Positions 1-8,892 of a stretch of DNA of 64,000 bases are shown in pieces. A program made the position numbers and the translations under genes. Source of the stretch: Campylobacter concisus UNSWCS (GTDB taxonomy: Bacteria > Campylobacterota > Campylobacteria > Campylobacterales > Campylobacteraceae); NCBI RefSeq assembly GCF_000466685.1, contig NZ_ANNG01000019.1, positions 1-64,000 of the forward strand, written 5' to 3'. Under the pieces are notes generated by a model. That model had not been told where the DNA came from and did not search any database. It was given only the letters and a program-made list of their open reading frames with translations. Every line of letters begins with the position of its first letter. The first letter of the stretch is position 1.

Positions 1-67
1 TAGCCACAAACGATATACATAGAGCAACTATTAGCATTAGTGCTATTTTATTGGTGATTGACTTCAC
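1..67 (-). CDS. N-terminus of a membrane protein, probably a chemoreceptor (partial)
   Basis: Only the first 22 codons lie in the window; the gene runs off the left edge on the minus strand. A GTG start at 67 is preceded by an AAAGGA ribosome binding site. The reading begins with a basic stretch (VKSITNKI) followed by a hydrophobic run (ALMLIVALCISFVA), the pattern of a signal-anchor first transmembrane helix. This basic-then-hydrophobic start is typical of methyl-accepting chemotaxis proteins of Campylobacter, but too little is visible to be sure. The 114 bases upstream to the next gene are AT-rich and presumably hold its promoter. Confidence 0.45.
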   Translation of the reverse strand, partial: MKSITNKIALMLIVALCISFVA

Positions 68-181
68 ACGAATTCCTTTACATAATGATTTGAATTTTAT
101 ATCGGTCAATTATAAAATAATTGAATATTAATTTTTAAGAAATTTAATGTTTTTGAAAATTTTAATTAAAAATAAATATTA

Positions 182-1378
182 TTACCTTATCTCATACCTT
201 TTTGAAACTATGTGGTAGTAAAAGGCTCCAACGAAAAAGAGGCTTCCCATAAAGGCTGCGATCATCTCCACGCTTAGTCCAAGCTCATATAAAAAGCCAA
301 TCGCAAATGAGATAAGTGCGCTAAATCCAAGAAAAACCATATCATTATACGCGATCACTCTGCCGTAAAACTCTTTTTGGCAGTTTTGCTGAAGTAGCGT
401 GTAGGTGTAACTCCAAAGGCTTGACGTGCAAAAGCCTGCAAAGATGATGCCAATGAGTGAGAGATAAAAATTTCGCAAAGAGAGCGCCCAGATGATGATG
501 CCAGCTCCTTGACCGATGTAGATGTAGATGAGCGTTTTTTTGTTCATAAATTTACTAAGCATGGCCGGTGCAAACATAAGCGAGATCGACCTTGAGGCGT
601 TTAATAGGCCAATAACTAGCGAGGTTGAGAGCAAATTTGCGTATCTATAGTCAGCCAAAAGCGCGATCAATGCATCATAAGCGGTAATACCAACAAAGGC
701 GTGCAAAAATATAAGATGCACGATGAGCCTATTTTCTTTTAGGTATTTAAGCCCATTTTTTAGCATTTTTAGAGGGCGTTCTATGAGCTCTGGCTTTAAG
801 CCTTGTAAATTTAAAAAGTATAAAAAGAAAAAACTAAAAATGTAGAGCATACCGTCAAGCAAAAAGGCGCTTTTGATGCCAAAAAAATGTATATAAACCC
901 CAGCAAGTCCCATGCCAGCGGTGTATGAGACTGCCCAGATGATCGAGTGGATCTCGTTTGCAAGCTTTAGGCTCTCTTTGCTTAAAATTTTTGGCAACAC
1001 GCTCATTTCTACTTGAAAATACATCCCGCCAACGCCGTTTCTAACAAAAATGATAAGCAAAAGTAGCCATAAAAAATCAAGTGAGTTTATAAAAAGCAGC
1101 ATAAAAACACTCACTGTCTCAACCGCCATCATGATCACAAGCATAGGTTTTGGGCTAAATTTATCCACCAAAATGCCACTAAATGGAGCGATGACAACAC
1201 CTGGGATAAATGCCATCGCCGCACTTAGCGTGAGCGCCCAAACAGGAGCGTCAAGCGAGATAAGTAGCGTAAAGATGCCTGTGTGCGAGAACCACACACC
1301 AAAGTAGCACATGAGCTGGACTGTGCTTAAAAGGCGGAAATTTCTCTCATCTCTTAAAAGCTTAAGATACTCTTTCAA
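182..1378 (-). CDS. MFS family transporter
   Basis: A 398-residue integral membrane protein with about twelve hydrophobic segments, the usual size and layout of the major facilitator superfamily. The loop GILVDKFSPKPMLV after the second helix matches the conserved MFS loop 2-3 signature (G-x3-D-x2-GR-like). The substrate cannot be read from the sequence; many such small MFS proteins are drug or metabolite exporters. The start is a TTG at 1378, one base after the TAG stop of the upstream lipoprotein, so the two genes are very likely co-transcribed and translationally coupled. Confidence 0.8.
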   Translation of the reverse strand: MKEYLKLLRDERNFRLLSTVQLMCYFGVWFSHTGIFTLLISLDAPVWALTLSAAMAFIPGVVIAPFSGILVDKFSPKPMLVIMMAVETVSVFMLLFINSLDFLWLLLLIIFVRNGVGGMYFQVEMSVLPKILSKESLKLANEIHSIIWAVSYTAGMGLAGVYIHFFGIKSAFLLDGMLYIFSFFFLYFLNLQGLKPELIERPLKMLKNGLKYLKENRLIVHLIFLHAFVGITAYDALIALLADYRYANLLSTSLVIGLLNASRSISLMFAPAMLSKFMNKKTLIYIYIGQGAGIIIWALSLRNFYLSLIGIIFAGFCTSSLWSYTYTLLQQNCQKEFYGRVIAYNDMVFLGFSALISFAIGFLYELGLSVEMIAAFMGSLFFVGAFYYHIVSKRYEIR

Positions 1379-1379
1379 A

Positions 1380-2585
1380 CTACTGGTTCCACATCAGAGT
1401 TATTTGCTCTATTTGCGCCTCGTCTGGTATCTGGCTTAAGTTTGTTATCTCTTGTGCGAGTGGATTTTTAAGCTTTATGAGCATATCGTGGCTGTTTATT
1501 TTTAGATAGATATTGTTTGCGTCGCTTTGAAATTTAGAGATGACAAGTGCGTTTTTTATATCTTTGAAATTTGATTTTAGGCTGATGTTTTCTGGAGTTT
1601 TAAACTCATTTGAGTAAATTTCGATGCTTGTAATGATGCCGTTTAGCAAGGTGTATTCAAAAATTCTCTCGTTTTTATTTGTGATGATGTAGCTATTTTC
1701 TTTTTTGGTATTGTCTCTTTTTATGTTTTTTGCGCCATAAAATTTCATCACATCAGCGTTTGCTGACTCGTTTGTAAGTTTAGCAAAAAAGCCCTTGCCA
1801 AAGAGGCTAGATCTGCCTTTTTCTCTTTTGTAGTGTCCGCTTATGTGAGCATTTTTGCAAATTTTATCATTTGCGATTATGAAGATGTCGTTAGCGGTTT
1901 TATGCACGCTTAAAGCCACGCCTTTTTCGTCTAAAAGGTAAAAAATGCCCTTGCCATAAAGCAGCTCTGAGTTAAATTTACAAAGTGGTGAGCCATCTTT
2001 TAGCGATGAGTAAAAGCTTATCTTTGCGCCATTTTTACTAGGCACGAGCACAAGCTCTAAAAAGCCATTTTTGTCTTTAAATTTAGAAAATCTAGCAAAA
2101 AAACTATCTTTATATGCCTTATTTACCGGCTCGTAATTATAAATTTGAGCCAGCACGCCAACTCGCTTATTTTTCTTATCATCAAGCTGAAGAAGTGAGT
2201 TTTTGTTTGGCACAAAGTAGCTAAGTGCGCCGCTTTCATCTTTTAGCACGATAGCGCTCTCATCGACATCAAATGTGCCGCCTTTTTCTACCAAAGTAGC
2301 AGCCTTATCCATCGTAAGCATAGTTTTTGTGTAGGTTTTGTCTTTATTTAGAGTTAGGATGGTCTTCACGCCCTCGCAGTTTGAGCATGGCAAGGTGGTA
2401 TAGTAGCTCGTGTAGATAGAGTTTGAAAGTATTAGTTTTTCTGGTTTTTTGGGTTTTTCATCTCTAAGAAGAGGTTTTTCTTCTTTTGATTTTTGTGTTT
2501 GCTCTTGATTTTGTGGCTTTAAATTTTCATTTTTCGCGCAGCCGATGATAAAAAATGAGATAAGTATGGCAAAAAGATATTTCAT
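1380..2585 (-). CDS. NlpE-like lipoprotein with long C-terminal extension
   Basis: A 401-residue lipoprotein. The ATG at 2585 is chosen over a TTG two codons earlier because AAGGAG sits about seven bases before it. The N-terminus has a lipobox (FIIGC) and then a Lys/Glu/Pro-rich linker. Roughly residues 50-140 match the N-terminal fold of NlpE: a CxxC motif in LPCSNCEGV, then TLNKDKTYT and a GGTFDVDE strand. NlpE in E. coli senses copper and surface contact through the Cpx system, which Campylobacter lacks, so the role here is unknown. The C-terminal 250 residues show no family I recognise. It precedes the MFS gene by one base. Confidence 0.7.
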   Translation of the reverse strand: MKYLFAILISFFIIGCAKNENLKPQNQEQTQKSKEEKPLLRDEKPKKPEKLILSNSIYTSYYTTLPCSNCEGVKTILTLNKDKTYTKTMLTMDKAATLVEKGGTFDVDESAIVLKDESGALSYFVPNKNSLLQLDDKKNKRVGVLAQIYNYEPVNKAYKDSFFARFSKFKDKNGFLELVLVPSKNGAKISFYSSLKDGSPLCKFNSELLYGKGIFYLLDEKGVALSVHKTANDIFIIANDKICKNAHISGHYKREKGRSSLFGKGFFAKLTNESANADVMKFYGAKNIKRDNTKKENSYIITNKNERIFEYTLLNGIITSIEIYSNEFKTPENISLKSNFKDIKNALVISKFQSDANNIYLKINSHDMLIKLKNPLAQEITNLSQIPDEAQIEQITLMWNQ

Positions 2586-2633
2586 TTGCAACTCCTTAAA
2601 AATTGCAAAATTATATCATTTTGCCTTTAAAAT

Positions 2634-3062
2634 TTATTTTACGCGTTTAAAGATGTATTTGTCTTTTAGCTCGCCAGTGACCTCTTTTTGATCCATGTCA
2701 AGCATCTTTAGGTTCTCGCCATCGACCTTATAAAAGCTCTTCTCTTTATACTCATCAACGGTTGTGATAACGCCATTTTTAACTGAGTATTTGCCCTTGC
2801 TAACGGCTTTGTAGTTGTCTTTTGACTTGTAGTTCATCACACTTTCAAATGTGCCGTCTTTTTTAAGCGTAAGGGTTGAGTCTATGCCCATGCAGCTAGC
2901 GCAAGGTAAAAACGCCTTGTAAGTGCCCTCGATGCTGCTTACTGGAGCCATGCAGCTACCTTTTACTTCACATTTGCCTTGTGGGACGCTCGCGCTTTGG
3001 TTTGACGTAGCGCAACCTGCTAAAAGTAGAGCCGCACTTAGTGCAAAGATAAAATTTTTCAT
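2634..3062 (-). CDS. small NlpE-like lipoprotein
   Basis: A 142-residue lipoprotein with signal peptide and lipobox (LLAGC). The mature part is essentially one NlpE N-terminal domain: a CxxC motif in LPCASCMGID, the TLTLKKDGTFE strand and a KGKYSVKNGVI strand. It is a stand-alone paralogue of the N-terminal domain of the next gene downstream on the same strand, so the two probably arose by duplication. An AAAGGATC ribosome binding site precedes ATG 3062. The promoter probably shares the palindromic -10 at 3094-3105 with the divergent band-7 gene. Confidence 0.75.
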   Translation of the reverse strand: MKNFIFALSAALLLAGCATSNQSASVPQGKCEVKGSCMAPVSSIEGTYKAFLPCASCMGIDSTLTLKKDGTFESVMNYKSKDNYKAVSKGKYSVKNGVITTVDEYKEKSFYKVDGENLKMLDMDQKEVTGELKDKYIFKRVK

Positions 3063-3093
3063 GCTGATCCTTTTTGAAAATAAAATTTAAAAT

Positions 3094-3105
3094 GTATTAT
3101 AATAC
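3094..3105. promoter_or_regulatory. shared palindromic -10 for divergent genes
   Basis: GTATTATAATAC is a perfect 12-base palindrome in the 80-base gap between two divergent genes. It contains TATAAT on the plus strand (3098-3103) and on the minus strand (3101-3096), so one element can serve as -10 box for both. Read from sequence; activity is inferred. Confidence 0.55.
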
Positions 3106-3142
3106 TTAAGAAAATAACAAATTATAAATTAAAGGAGAGAAG

Positions 3143-4057
3143 ATGCAAGTTGAGACATTTGGCGTTTTAGTCGTTGTTTTGGTCATTTTTGCATTTTTGT
3201 TTTTAAAAGCTGGCATCAAGATCGTATCGCAAGCAGATAACTTGCTGATCGAGCGACTTGGTAAATTTCACAAGGTGCTTGACGGGGGATTTCACATCAT
3301 AATCCCATTTGTCGATCAGATAAGGGCGATCATAACTATAAAAGAGCAGCTTGTTGATATCACAAAACAGCAAGTCATCACAAAAGATAATGTTAATATT
3401 AGCGTCGATGGCATCGTCTTTTTAAAGGTATTTGACGCAAAAATGGCGGTTTATAACGTAGATAACTACAAGCGCGCCATTGCAAATTTAGCCATGACAA
3501 CGCTTCGTGGCGAGATAGGAGCGATGAATCTTGACGATACACTAAGCTCACGTGACCGCCTAAATGCCGCACTTCAAGTGGCTCTTGGTGATGCAGCTGG
3601 CAACTGGGGCGTAAAGATCATGAGGGTTGAAATTTCTGAAATTTCTGTCCCACTTGGTATAGAAGAGGCGATGAATATGCAGATGAAAGCTGAGCGCGAA
3701 AAACGTGCGATCGAGCTAAAGGCCTTGGCTGAAAAAGAGGCGCTAATACGCAACGCAGAGGCGCTAAAACAAGAAAAGGTGCTTCAAGCAGAGGCGATCG
3801 AGCGTATGGCTGATGCGAAAAAATATGAGCAAATCGCCATCGCAACGGCTCAAAAAGAGGCTATGGATATGATAAATGACAGCATGAGCAAAAACGCAAA
3901 TGCGGCTGAATTTCTGCTAGCACGTGACAGGGTCGGGGCATTTAGTGAGCTAGCTAAAAACAGCTCAAAAGATAAAATTTTAGTTCCTTACGAGGCGACT
4001 GAGCTAATTGGCTCGCTTAGCGTTTTAAAAAATTTCTTAGCTAAGGATAAGGCGTGA
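3143..4057 (+). CDS. SPFH/band-7 membrane protein (stomatin/QmcA-like)
   Basis: A 304-residue protein with one N-terminal membrane helix (residues 7-27) followed by a band-7 domain (about 30-190: ERLGKFHKVLDGGFHIIIPFVD, the TKDNVNISVDG strand, the Y-x-V-x-N-Y-x-AI-x-NLAMTTLR segment) and a coiled coil rich in Glu, Ala and Lys (about 190-260). This is the architecture of bacterial QmcA/stomatin proteins that form membrane microdomain scaffolds. The NfeD-like gene directly downstream overlaps it by four bases, the classic SPFH-NfeD pairing. AAAGGAGAG precedes the ATG. Confidence 0.88.
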   Translation: MQVETFGVLVVVLVIFAFLFLKAGIKIVSQADNLLIERLGKFHKVLDGGFHIIIPFVDQIRAIITIKEQLVDITKQQVITKDNVNISVDGIVFLKVFDAKMAVYNVDNYKRAIANLAMTTLRGEIGAMNLDDTLSSRDRLNAALQVALGDAAGNWGVKIMRVEISEISVPLGIEEAMNMQMKAEREKRAIELKALAEKEALIRNAEALKQEKVLQAEAIERMADAKKYEQIAIATAQKEAMDMINDSMSKNANAAEFLLARDRVGAFSELAKNSSKDKILVPYEATELIGSLSVLKNFLAKDKA

Positions 4058-4446
4058 TAAGTCCTTTTATAATGATAGCTATCGGCGCGCTCTTGTGCGT
4101 GGCTGAGCTTATGCTATTTTCGTTTTATCTGCTCTTTTTTGGCGTCGCTTTTATCATCGTTGGAGCGGTAAATTTTGGCTTTAGTTTTGAGTGGAGCTTT
4201 CAAATTTTAGCCGTCTTAGTGCTTGCCTTTATCTTGCTTGCGCTCTTAAAGGCGCCGTTAAAGAGTAAATTTATGGCTAAAAAAGAGAGCTATAACGAGG
4301 AGTTTTTAGATGAGCCTGGAGTTGGCGAGATCAGAGAAAATATGGTCTATTTTAAAGGCACTCTTTGGAAGTATGACGGAGCGCTAAAAAACGGCGAGAA
4401 AGTGCAGGTTTTAGGCACTAAAGGCGACAAGGTTATATTAAAATAA
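4054..4446 (+). CDS. NfeD-like membrane protein
   Basis: A 130-residue protein with two or three N-terminal membrane segments (about residues 1-70) and a C-terminal OB-like domain ending in GEKVQVLGTKGDKVILK, the typical NfeD short form (NfeD1b). It overlaps the band-7 gene by ATGA, which implies translational coupling. Known NfeD partners bind or stabilise the cognate stomatin-like protein; that role here is inferred from the pairing. Confidence 0.82.
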   Translation: MISPFIMIAIGALLCVAELMLFSFYLLFFGVAFIIVGAVNFGFSFEWSFQILAVLVLAFILLALLKAPLKSKFMAKKESYNEEFLDEPGVGEIRENMVYFKGTLWKYDGALKNGEKVQVLGTKGDKVILK

Positions 4447-4466
4447 AGTGCCATTTGGCACTTTAT
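4443..4466. terminator. bidirectional hairpin terminator
   Basis: ATAAAGTGCC (4443-4452) pairs perfectly with GGCACTTTAT (4457-4466) around an ATTT loop, between two convergent genes. It can act in both directions. Confidence 0.7.
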
Positions 4467-4679
4467 CTATTTTGCGTGGGCTGGGCAGCCTGCTGGCATT
4501 TGCTCATGCATCGCACCTTGCATGCCATGATGTGGGCAGCTTGGCATATTTTCTTGCATCATTTTTTGATGATGAGCACATCCACAACTTGCACCTTGAG
4601 GCCCAGCTGGCTTTGGCTCATTTTTGGCACAACCAACTAAAAATAGCCCGCAGATAACGGCAAATATCACCTTTTTCAT
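4467..4679 (-). CDS. tiny Cys/His/Met-rich lipoprotein
   Basis: A 70-residue lipoprotein. ATG 4679 is preceded by AAAGGAG, which settles the start. After a signal peptide and lipobox (LFLVGC) and a short KNEPKPAGP linker, the mature part is dominated by potential metal ligands: CGCAHHQKMM, CPHHGM, HEQM and CPAH. Clusters of Cys, His and Met at this density are seen in periplasmic copper or silver handling proteins, so a metal-binding role is plausible but inferred. I do not recognise a named family. It lies convergent to the band-7/NfeD pair. Confidence 0.7.
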   Translation of the reverse strand: MKKVIFAVICGLFLVGCAKNEPKPAGPQGASCGCAHHQKMMQENMPSCPHHGMQGAMHEQMPAGCPAHAK

Positions 4680-4811
4680 AACTCGCTCCTTTAAAGAATT
4701 TCTCACATTTTAGCCTTTAAAAATTAATTTTTCATAACGCCTGATTTATCATATTTAAAAGCATTTTTGGCTAAACTTTCGCCCAAAAATAAGCAAAATA
4801 AAAGGTTAAAT

Positions 4812-5858
4812 TTGAAAAGACTTAGTGTAAATGAAGCCATCGATCTTATAGAAAATGCACCGCTTCACGAGCTTGGCAAGATGGCGCTAGCTAGAAAAAA
4901 AGAGCTTCATCCAGAAGGCATTACTACCTTCATCGTAGATCGCAACATCAACTATACAAATGTCTGCTGGGTGGATTGTAAATTTTGCGCATTTTACCGC
5001 CACGCAAAAGAAGAGGACGCTTACGTGCTAAGTTTTGAGGAGATCGGCAAGAAGATCGAGGAGCTTATCGCCATTGGCGGCACGCAAATTTTATTTCAAG
5101 GTGGCGTTCATCCAAAGCTAAAGATCGAGTGGTACGAGGAGCTTGTAAGCTACATCAACAAGCACTATCCAAGCATCACGATACATGGCTTCTCAGCCGT
5201 TGAGATCGACTACATAGCAAGAGTTTCAAAAATTTCTACAAAAGAGGTCCTAAGACGCCTAAACGAAAAGGGCTTATACTCGATGCCAGGGGCTGGAGCG
5301 GAAATATTAAGCGACCGCGTTCGTGACATCATCGCCCCTAAAAAGTGCGACACCGCAGACTGGCTTCGCATACATAAAGAGGCGCACGAGCTTGGTATAA
5401 AAACGACTGCTACGATGATGTTTGGCACGGTTGAGAGCACTCGTGAGATCGTGGAGCACTGGGAGCACATCAGAAATTTACAAGATGAAACGGCTGGATT
5501 TAGGGCATTTATACTTTGGAGCTTTCAAGGGCTAAATACAAAGCTTATGCAAGAATTCCCAGAGATCAAAAAGCAAAGCTCAAACGTCTATCTAAGGCTT
5601 CTTGCGGTCTCAAGGCTCTTTTTGGATAACTTTAAAAATATCCAAAGTAGCTGGGTCACGCAGGGCAGCTACGTAGGCCAGCTAGCACTTCTTTTTGGCG
5701 CAAACGACCTTGGTAGCACGATGATGGAAGAAAACGTCGTAAAGGCCGCAGGTGCAAGCTTTAGGATGAATCAAGATCAGATGATCGAGCTTATAAAAGA
5801 TGTCGGAGAAATTCCAGCTAAGCGCAACACAAACTACGATATTTTGGAGAAATTTTAG
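4812..5858 (+). CDS. mqnC: cyclic dehypoxanthinyl futalosine synthase
   Basis: A radical SAM enzyme of the futalosine route to menaquinone, the quinone pathway of Campylobacter and Helicobacter. MqnC cyclises dehypoxanthinyl futalosine. The [4Fe-4S] motif is visible as C-x3-C-x2-C in CWVDCKFCAF, followed by the family signatures GGTQILFQGG, YSMPGAGAEIL and TTATMMFGT. I prefer the TTG at 4812 (348 codons) because AAAAGG precedes it at ordinary spacing; another in-frame TTG lies at 4767 without a clear binding site. The M16-like gene begins one base after the stop, so these are co-transcribed. Confidence 0.88.
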   Translation: MKRLSVNEAIDLIENAPLHELGKMALARKKELHPEGITTFIVDRNINYTNVCWVDCKFCAFYRHAKEEDAYVLSFEEIGKKIEELIAIGGTQILFQGGVHPKLKIEWYEELVSYINKHYPSITIHGFSAVEIDYIARVSKISTKEVLRRLNEKGLYSMPGAGAEILSDRVRDIIAPKKCDTADWLRIHKEAHELGIKTTATMMFGTVESTREIVEHWEHIRNLQDETAGFRAFILWSFQGLNTKLMQEFPEIKKQSSNVYLRLLAVSRLFLDNFKNIQSSWVTQGSYVGQLALLFGANDLGSTMMEENVVKAAGASFRMNQDQMIELIKDVGEIPAKRNTNYDILEKF

Positions 5859-7088
5859 ATGAAAATTTTAGATATCAATGTAAAAAATGTAAAAATCCCA
5901 GTCGTTTTTGAAAGCTCAAAAGCGATGCCAGTAGTGAGCCTAAAGCTAGTTTTCAAAGCAGCTGGTAGCTCGCAAAATGGCAAGCTTGCAGGCCTTGCAA
6001 GACTAAGTGCAAATTTGCTAAACGAGGGTGATATGAAGCTAGGCTCAGCTAAATTTGCCAAAGAGCTTGAAGTGCGGGCGATTAGCCTAAATGCAAGCTG
6101 CGGCTTTGAGACATTTTGCATAGACCTAAACTGCCTAAAAGAGCACTTTGCCTTTGCGTGCGGCAAGCTAAAAGAGCTACTACTTGCTCCAAATTTAACA
6201 GAAGAAATTCTAAATAGGTGCAAGACCGTCACTCTTGGCGAGATCGCAGCAAATGAAAACGACTTTGACTACGTGGCAAGGCAGGGGCTTTTTGAGCTTT
6301 TATACCCAAAAAGCGTGCTTGCACAGCCTAGTATCGGCACGAAAAAGAGCGTAAAAGCGATCACGCTTGAAGATGTGAGGAAATTTTTAAACGAGCACTT
6401 AGACCTTTCAAACCTGCTTTGCGTGCTTGGTGGCGACATCGACGAGAAGCAGACAAAAGAGCTTGCTAGCGTTTTAGAAATCCTAAAACCTGGCAAGGTG
6501 CGAAAACTAGAGCGCTTTAGTCCAAGCAACAAGTGCGAAAGCAGCGAGATCATCAGGCAAAGCGAGCAGGCCTACATCTACTTTGGTGCGCCATTTAACG
6601 TAAAACCTGAAGAAAAATACAAGGCCGCAGTGGCGACATTTATTTTAGGCGAGGGTGGCTTTGGCTCGAGGCTCATGGAGGAGATCCGCGTGAAAAGAGG
6701 GCTTGCATACAGCGCCTACGCTAGAAATTTGCTAAATCTCTCTTACAGCCAGTTTTACGGCTACATGCAGACAAAAAATGAGAAAAAAGATGAGGCGATC
6801 GCCGTTATAAAAGAGGAAATTTTAAAATTTAGCAAAAAAGGCGTTAGCAAGGCCGAGCTTGAGCAGGCGAAGAAATTTTTACTTGGCTCGTTGCCACTTA
6901 GACTTGAGACGCTATTTAAGCGCCTTGACATCGCGCAGGGTGAGTTTTATGAGCATGGCGAGCTTGGGGCATTTTTAAAGGACTTGGATAAAATTTCAGC
7001 CCTTTCGCTAAACGAGCTAAATAGCTTCATAAAAGCCCACGCAGAGATAAACGAGCTAAGTTTTTGCGTCCTAAAAAATGAAATTTGA
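5859..7088 (+). CDS. M16 peptidase-fold protein without the zinc motif
   Basis: A 409-residue protein with the two-lobed insulinase/processing-peptidase (M16) fold. The N-terminal lobe has the family opening PVVSLKLVFKAAGSS and GLARLSANLLNEG, but the place where active members have H-x2-E-H holds L-x-x-N-L, so the zinc ligands are missing. The C-terminal lobe keeps the conserved EIRVKRGLAYSAYA segment. No signal peptide is obvious. By analogy with paired M16 proteins it may be a non-catalytic subunit or chaperone. It lies between mqnC (zero gap) and recG (11-base overlap). Confidence 0.78.
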   Translation: MKILDINVKNVKIPVVFESSKAMPVVSLKLVFKAAGSSQNGKLAGLARLSANLLNEGDMKLGSAKFAKELEVRAISLNASCGFETFCIDLNCLKEHFAFACGKLKELLLAPNLTEEILNRCKTVTLGEIAANENDFDYVARQGLFELLYPKSVLAQPSIGTKKSVKAITLEDVRKFLNEHLDLSNLLCVLGGDIDEKQTKELASVLEILKPGKVRKLERFSPSNKCESSEIIRQSEQAYIYFGAPFNVKPEEKYKAAVATFILGEGGFGSRLMEEIRVKRGLAYSAYARNLLNLSYSQFYGYMQTKNEKKDEAIAVIKEEILKFSKKGVSKAELEQAKKFLLGSLPLRLETLFKRLDIAQGEFYEHGELGAFLKDLDKISALSLNELNSFIKAHAEINELSFCVLKNEI

Positions 7089-8892
7089 AACAAGCGACAG
7101 AGCAAAACTTCTAAAAATAGGCGTGCTTAGCCTGCTCGACCTTGCTCTAGTGCTACCAAAGGGCTTTGAGGATACGACGATCGCTAAGAGCCCAAGAGAA
7201 GGGCAGGTTTGCATAAATGTAAAGATCACCTCGCTCGCCTCGCGCCCTGGCATGCTGACAGCACTTGCCTTTTGCGAGCAGTGGCAAAGTAGCGTAAAGA
7301 TCGTCATTTTTAACGCAAAGTCTTGGCACTACGGCGCTTTTAAGGTCGGCAAAGAGATGGCGATATATGGGCTTTGCTCCTACGCCTTTGGCTCGTGGCA
7401 GATAGTAAATCCAAAAATCACCACAAAAATAGGCCAGATCGTGCCTAAATTTAAGACCGAGTTAAAAGACGAAGAGCTAAAAAAACTCATCTTAAAATAT
7501 CTAAATTTACAAAATTTACTAGCCGAGGGCTTAAATGAAAAAGAGGCTAAATTTCTAGCTGATCTGCAGCGGCTAGATGAGCAAAGTGTGCAAATTTTAT
7601 ACCGCCTAAAAAATGATAATGATGGCGTGGAAATCTTAAAATTTGTAGAAATTTTTAACTACATAAAAAAGCTAAGTGCGAAAAAAACCTACTTTAAAAG
7701 TCCAAAAATCAAGCTTTTTGACATAAGCTCTTGGCTTAAGAGCTTGCCATTTACGCCGACAAATGATCAGCTAAATGCGATAAATGACATCAGAGACGAC
7801 CTTAGTGCCGTGCAGGCAAAAAGGCGCGTCATAATGGGCGACGTGGGAAGTGGCAAGACGCTAGTTATCCTTGCAGCAGCGCTTAGCGTCTATCCGCAAA
7901 GTGCCATTTTGATGGCACCAACAAGCATCTTAAGCGAGCAAATTTATAACGAAGCAAAGAGGCTGCTACCGCCTTTTATGAATGTGATGTTGGTGCGAAG
8001 CGGGGAGAAAAAGATAGACTTTAGCGGGGTAAATTTGATCGTTGGCACGCATGCGCTGCTCTTTCACGAGCTACCAAATTCGCCCCTTGTCATGGTCGAT
8101 GAGCAGCACCGCTTTGGCTCAAATCAGCGCAAAAAGATAGAAGAGCTTGCCTCAAACGAGGACGAGCGAGCAAATTTCGTGCAGTTTTCAGCTACGCCCA
8201 TACCAAGGACGCTAAGTTTAATTCAGTCTGAGATCGTAAATTTTAGCTTTTTAAAGCAGATGCCGTTTAAGAAAAATATAATGAGCCAAATTTTAGGCGC
8301 AAGCGAGTTTGGCTACCTGCTAGCTCACATCAAAAAGCAGCTTGAGAGTGGCTTTCAAGTAGCCATCATCTATCCGCTAGTTGAGAGTAGCGAGAGCTCA
8401 AACTATCAAAGCCTAAATGAGGCGCAGGGCTTTTGGCTAAAGAATTTCAAAAATGTTTTTGTTACACACGGCAAGGACAAAGAAAAAGAGGAAATTTTAA
8501 GACGGTTTAGAGAAGAGGGCGAAATTTTGCTCTCAACGACAGTTGTTGAGGTTGGGATCTCGCTACCAAGGCTAAATACGATAGTGATCGTGGGTGCTGA
8601 GAGGCTTGGGCTTGCCACGCTTCATCAGCTGCGCGGTAGAGTGGGGCGAAACGGCGGCGATGGATACTGCTTTTTATTTACCAAGCTAAAAGAGGCGCCA
8701 GCTAGACTAAAAGAATTTTGCGCGACAAATGACGGCTTTAAGGTGGCCGAACTTGATCTGAAAAACCGCCAAAGCGGCGATATACTAAACGGCTTTTTTC
8801 AGCACGGAGCGACCTTTAACTTCTACGACTATGAGGATGATATCACGCAGGCTGCAAAGGCCAGAGTGGCGGAATTTAAAAATAAAGTTTAA
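7078..8892 (+). CDS. recG: ATP-dependent DNA helicase RecG
   Basis: A 604-residue superfamily 2 helicase that remodels stalled replication forks and branch-migrates Holliday junctions. Seen in sequence: wedge-type OB region (about residues 55-130), Walker A GDVGSGKT, motif II DEQH (DEQHRFG), SATPIPRTL, and motif VI QLRGRVGRNG followed by the RecG tail. It is shorter than the roughly 690 residues of E. coli RecG, as is usual in epsilonproteobacteria. The ATG at 7078 lies inside the end of the M16-like gene. Confidence 0.93.
   Translation: MKFETSDRAKLLKIGVLSLLDLALVLPKGFEDTTIAKSPREGQVCINVKITSLASRPGMLTALAFCEQWQSSVKIVIFNAKSWHYGAFKVGKEMAIYGLCSYAFGSWQIVNPKITTKIGQIVPKFKTELKDEELKKLILKYLNLQNLLAEGLNEKEAKFLADLQRLDEQSVQILYRLKNDNDGVEILKFVEIFNYIKKLSAKKTYFKSPKIKLFDISSWLKSLPFTPTNDQLNAINDIRDDLSAVQAKRRVIMGDVGSGKTLVILAAALSVYPQSAILMAPTSILSEQIYNEAKRLLPPFMNVMLVRSGEKKIDFSGVNLIVGTHALLFHELPNSPLVMVDEQHRFGSNQRKKIEELASNEDERANFVQFSATPIPRTLSLIQSEIVNFSFLKQMPFKKNIMSQILGASEFGYLLAHIKKQLESGFQVAIIYPLVESSESSNYQSLNEAQGFWLKNFKNVFVTHGKDKEKEEILRRFREEGEILLSTTVVEVGISLPRLNTIVIVGAERLGLATLHQLRGRVGRNGGDGYCFLFTKLKEAPARLKEFCATNDGFKVAELDLKNRQSGDILNGFFQHGATFNFYDYEDDITQAAKARVAEFKNKV

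Noticed and set aside
1050-1307. Plus-strand open frame within the MFS gene
   Set aside because: It is antisense to a well-supported transporter gene, has no ribosome binding site and no recognisable domain.
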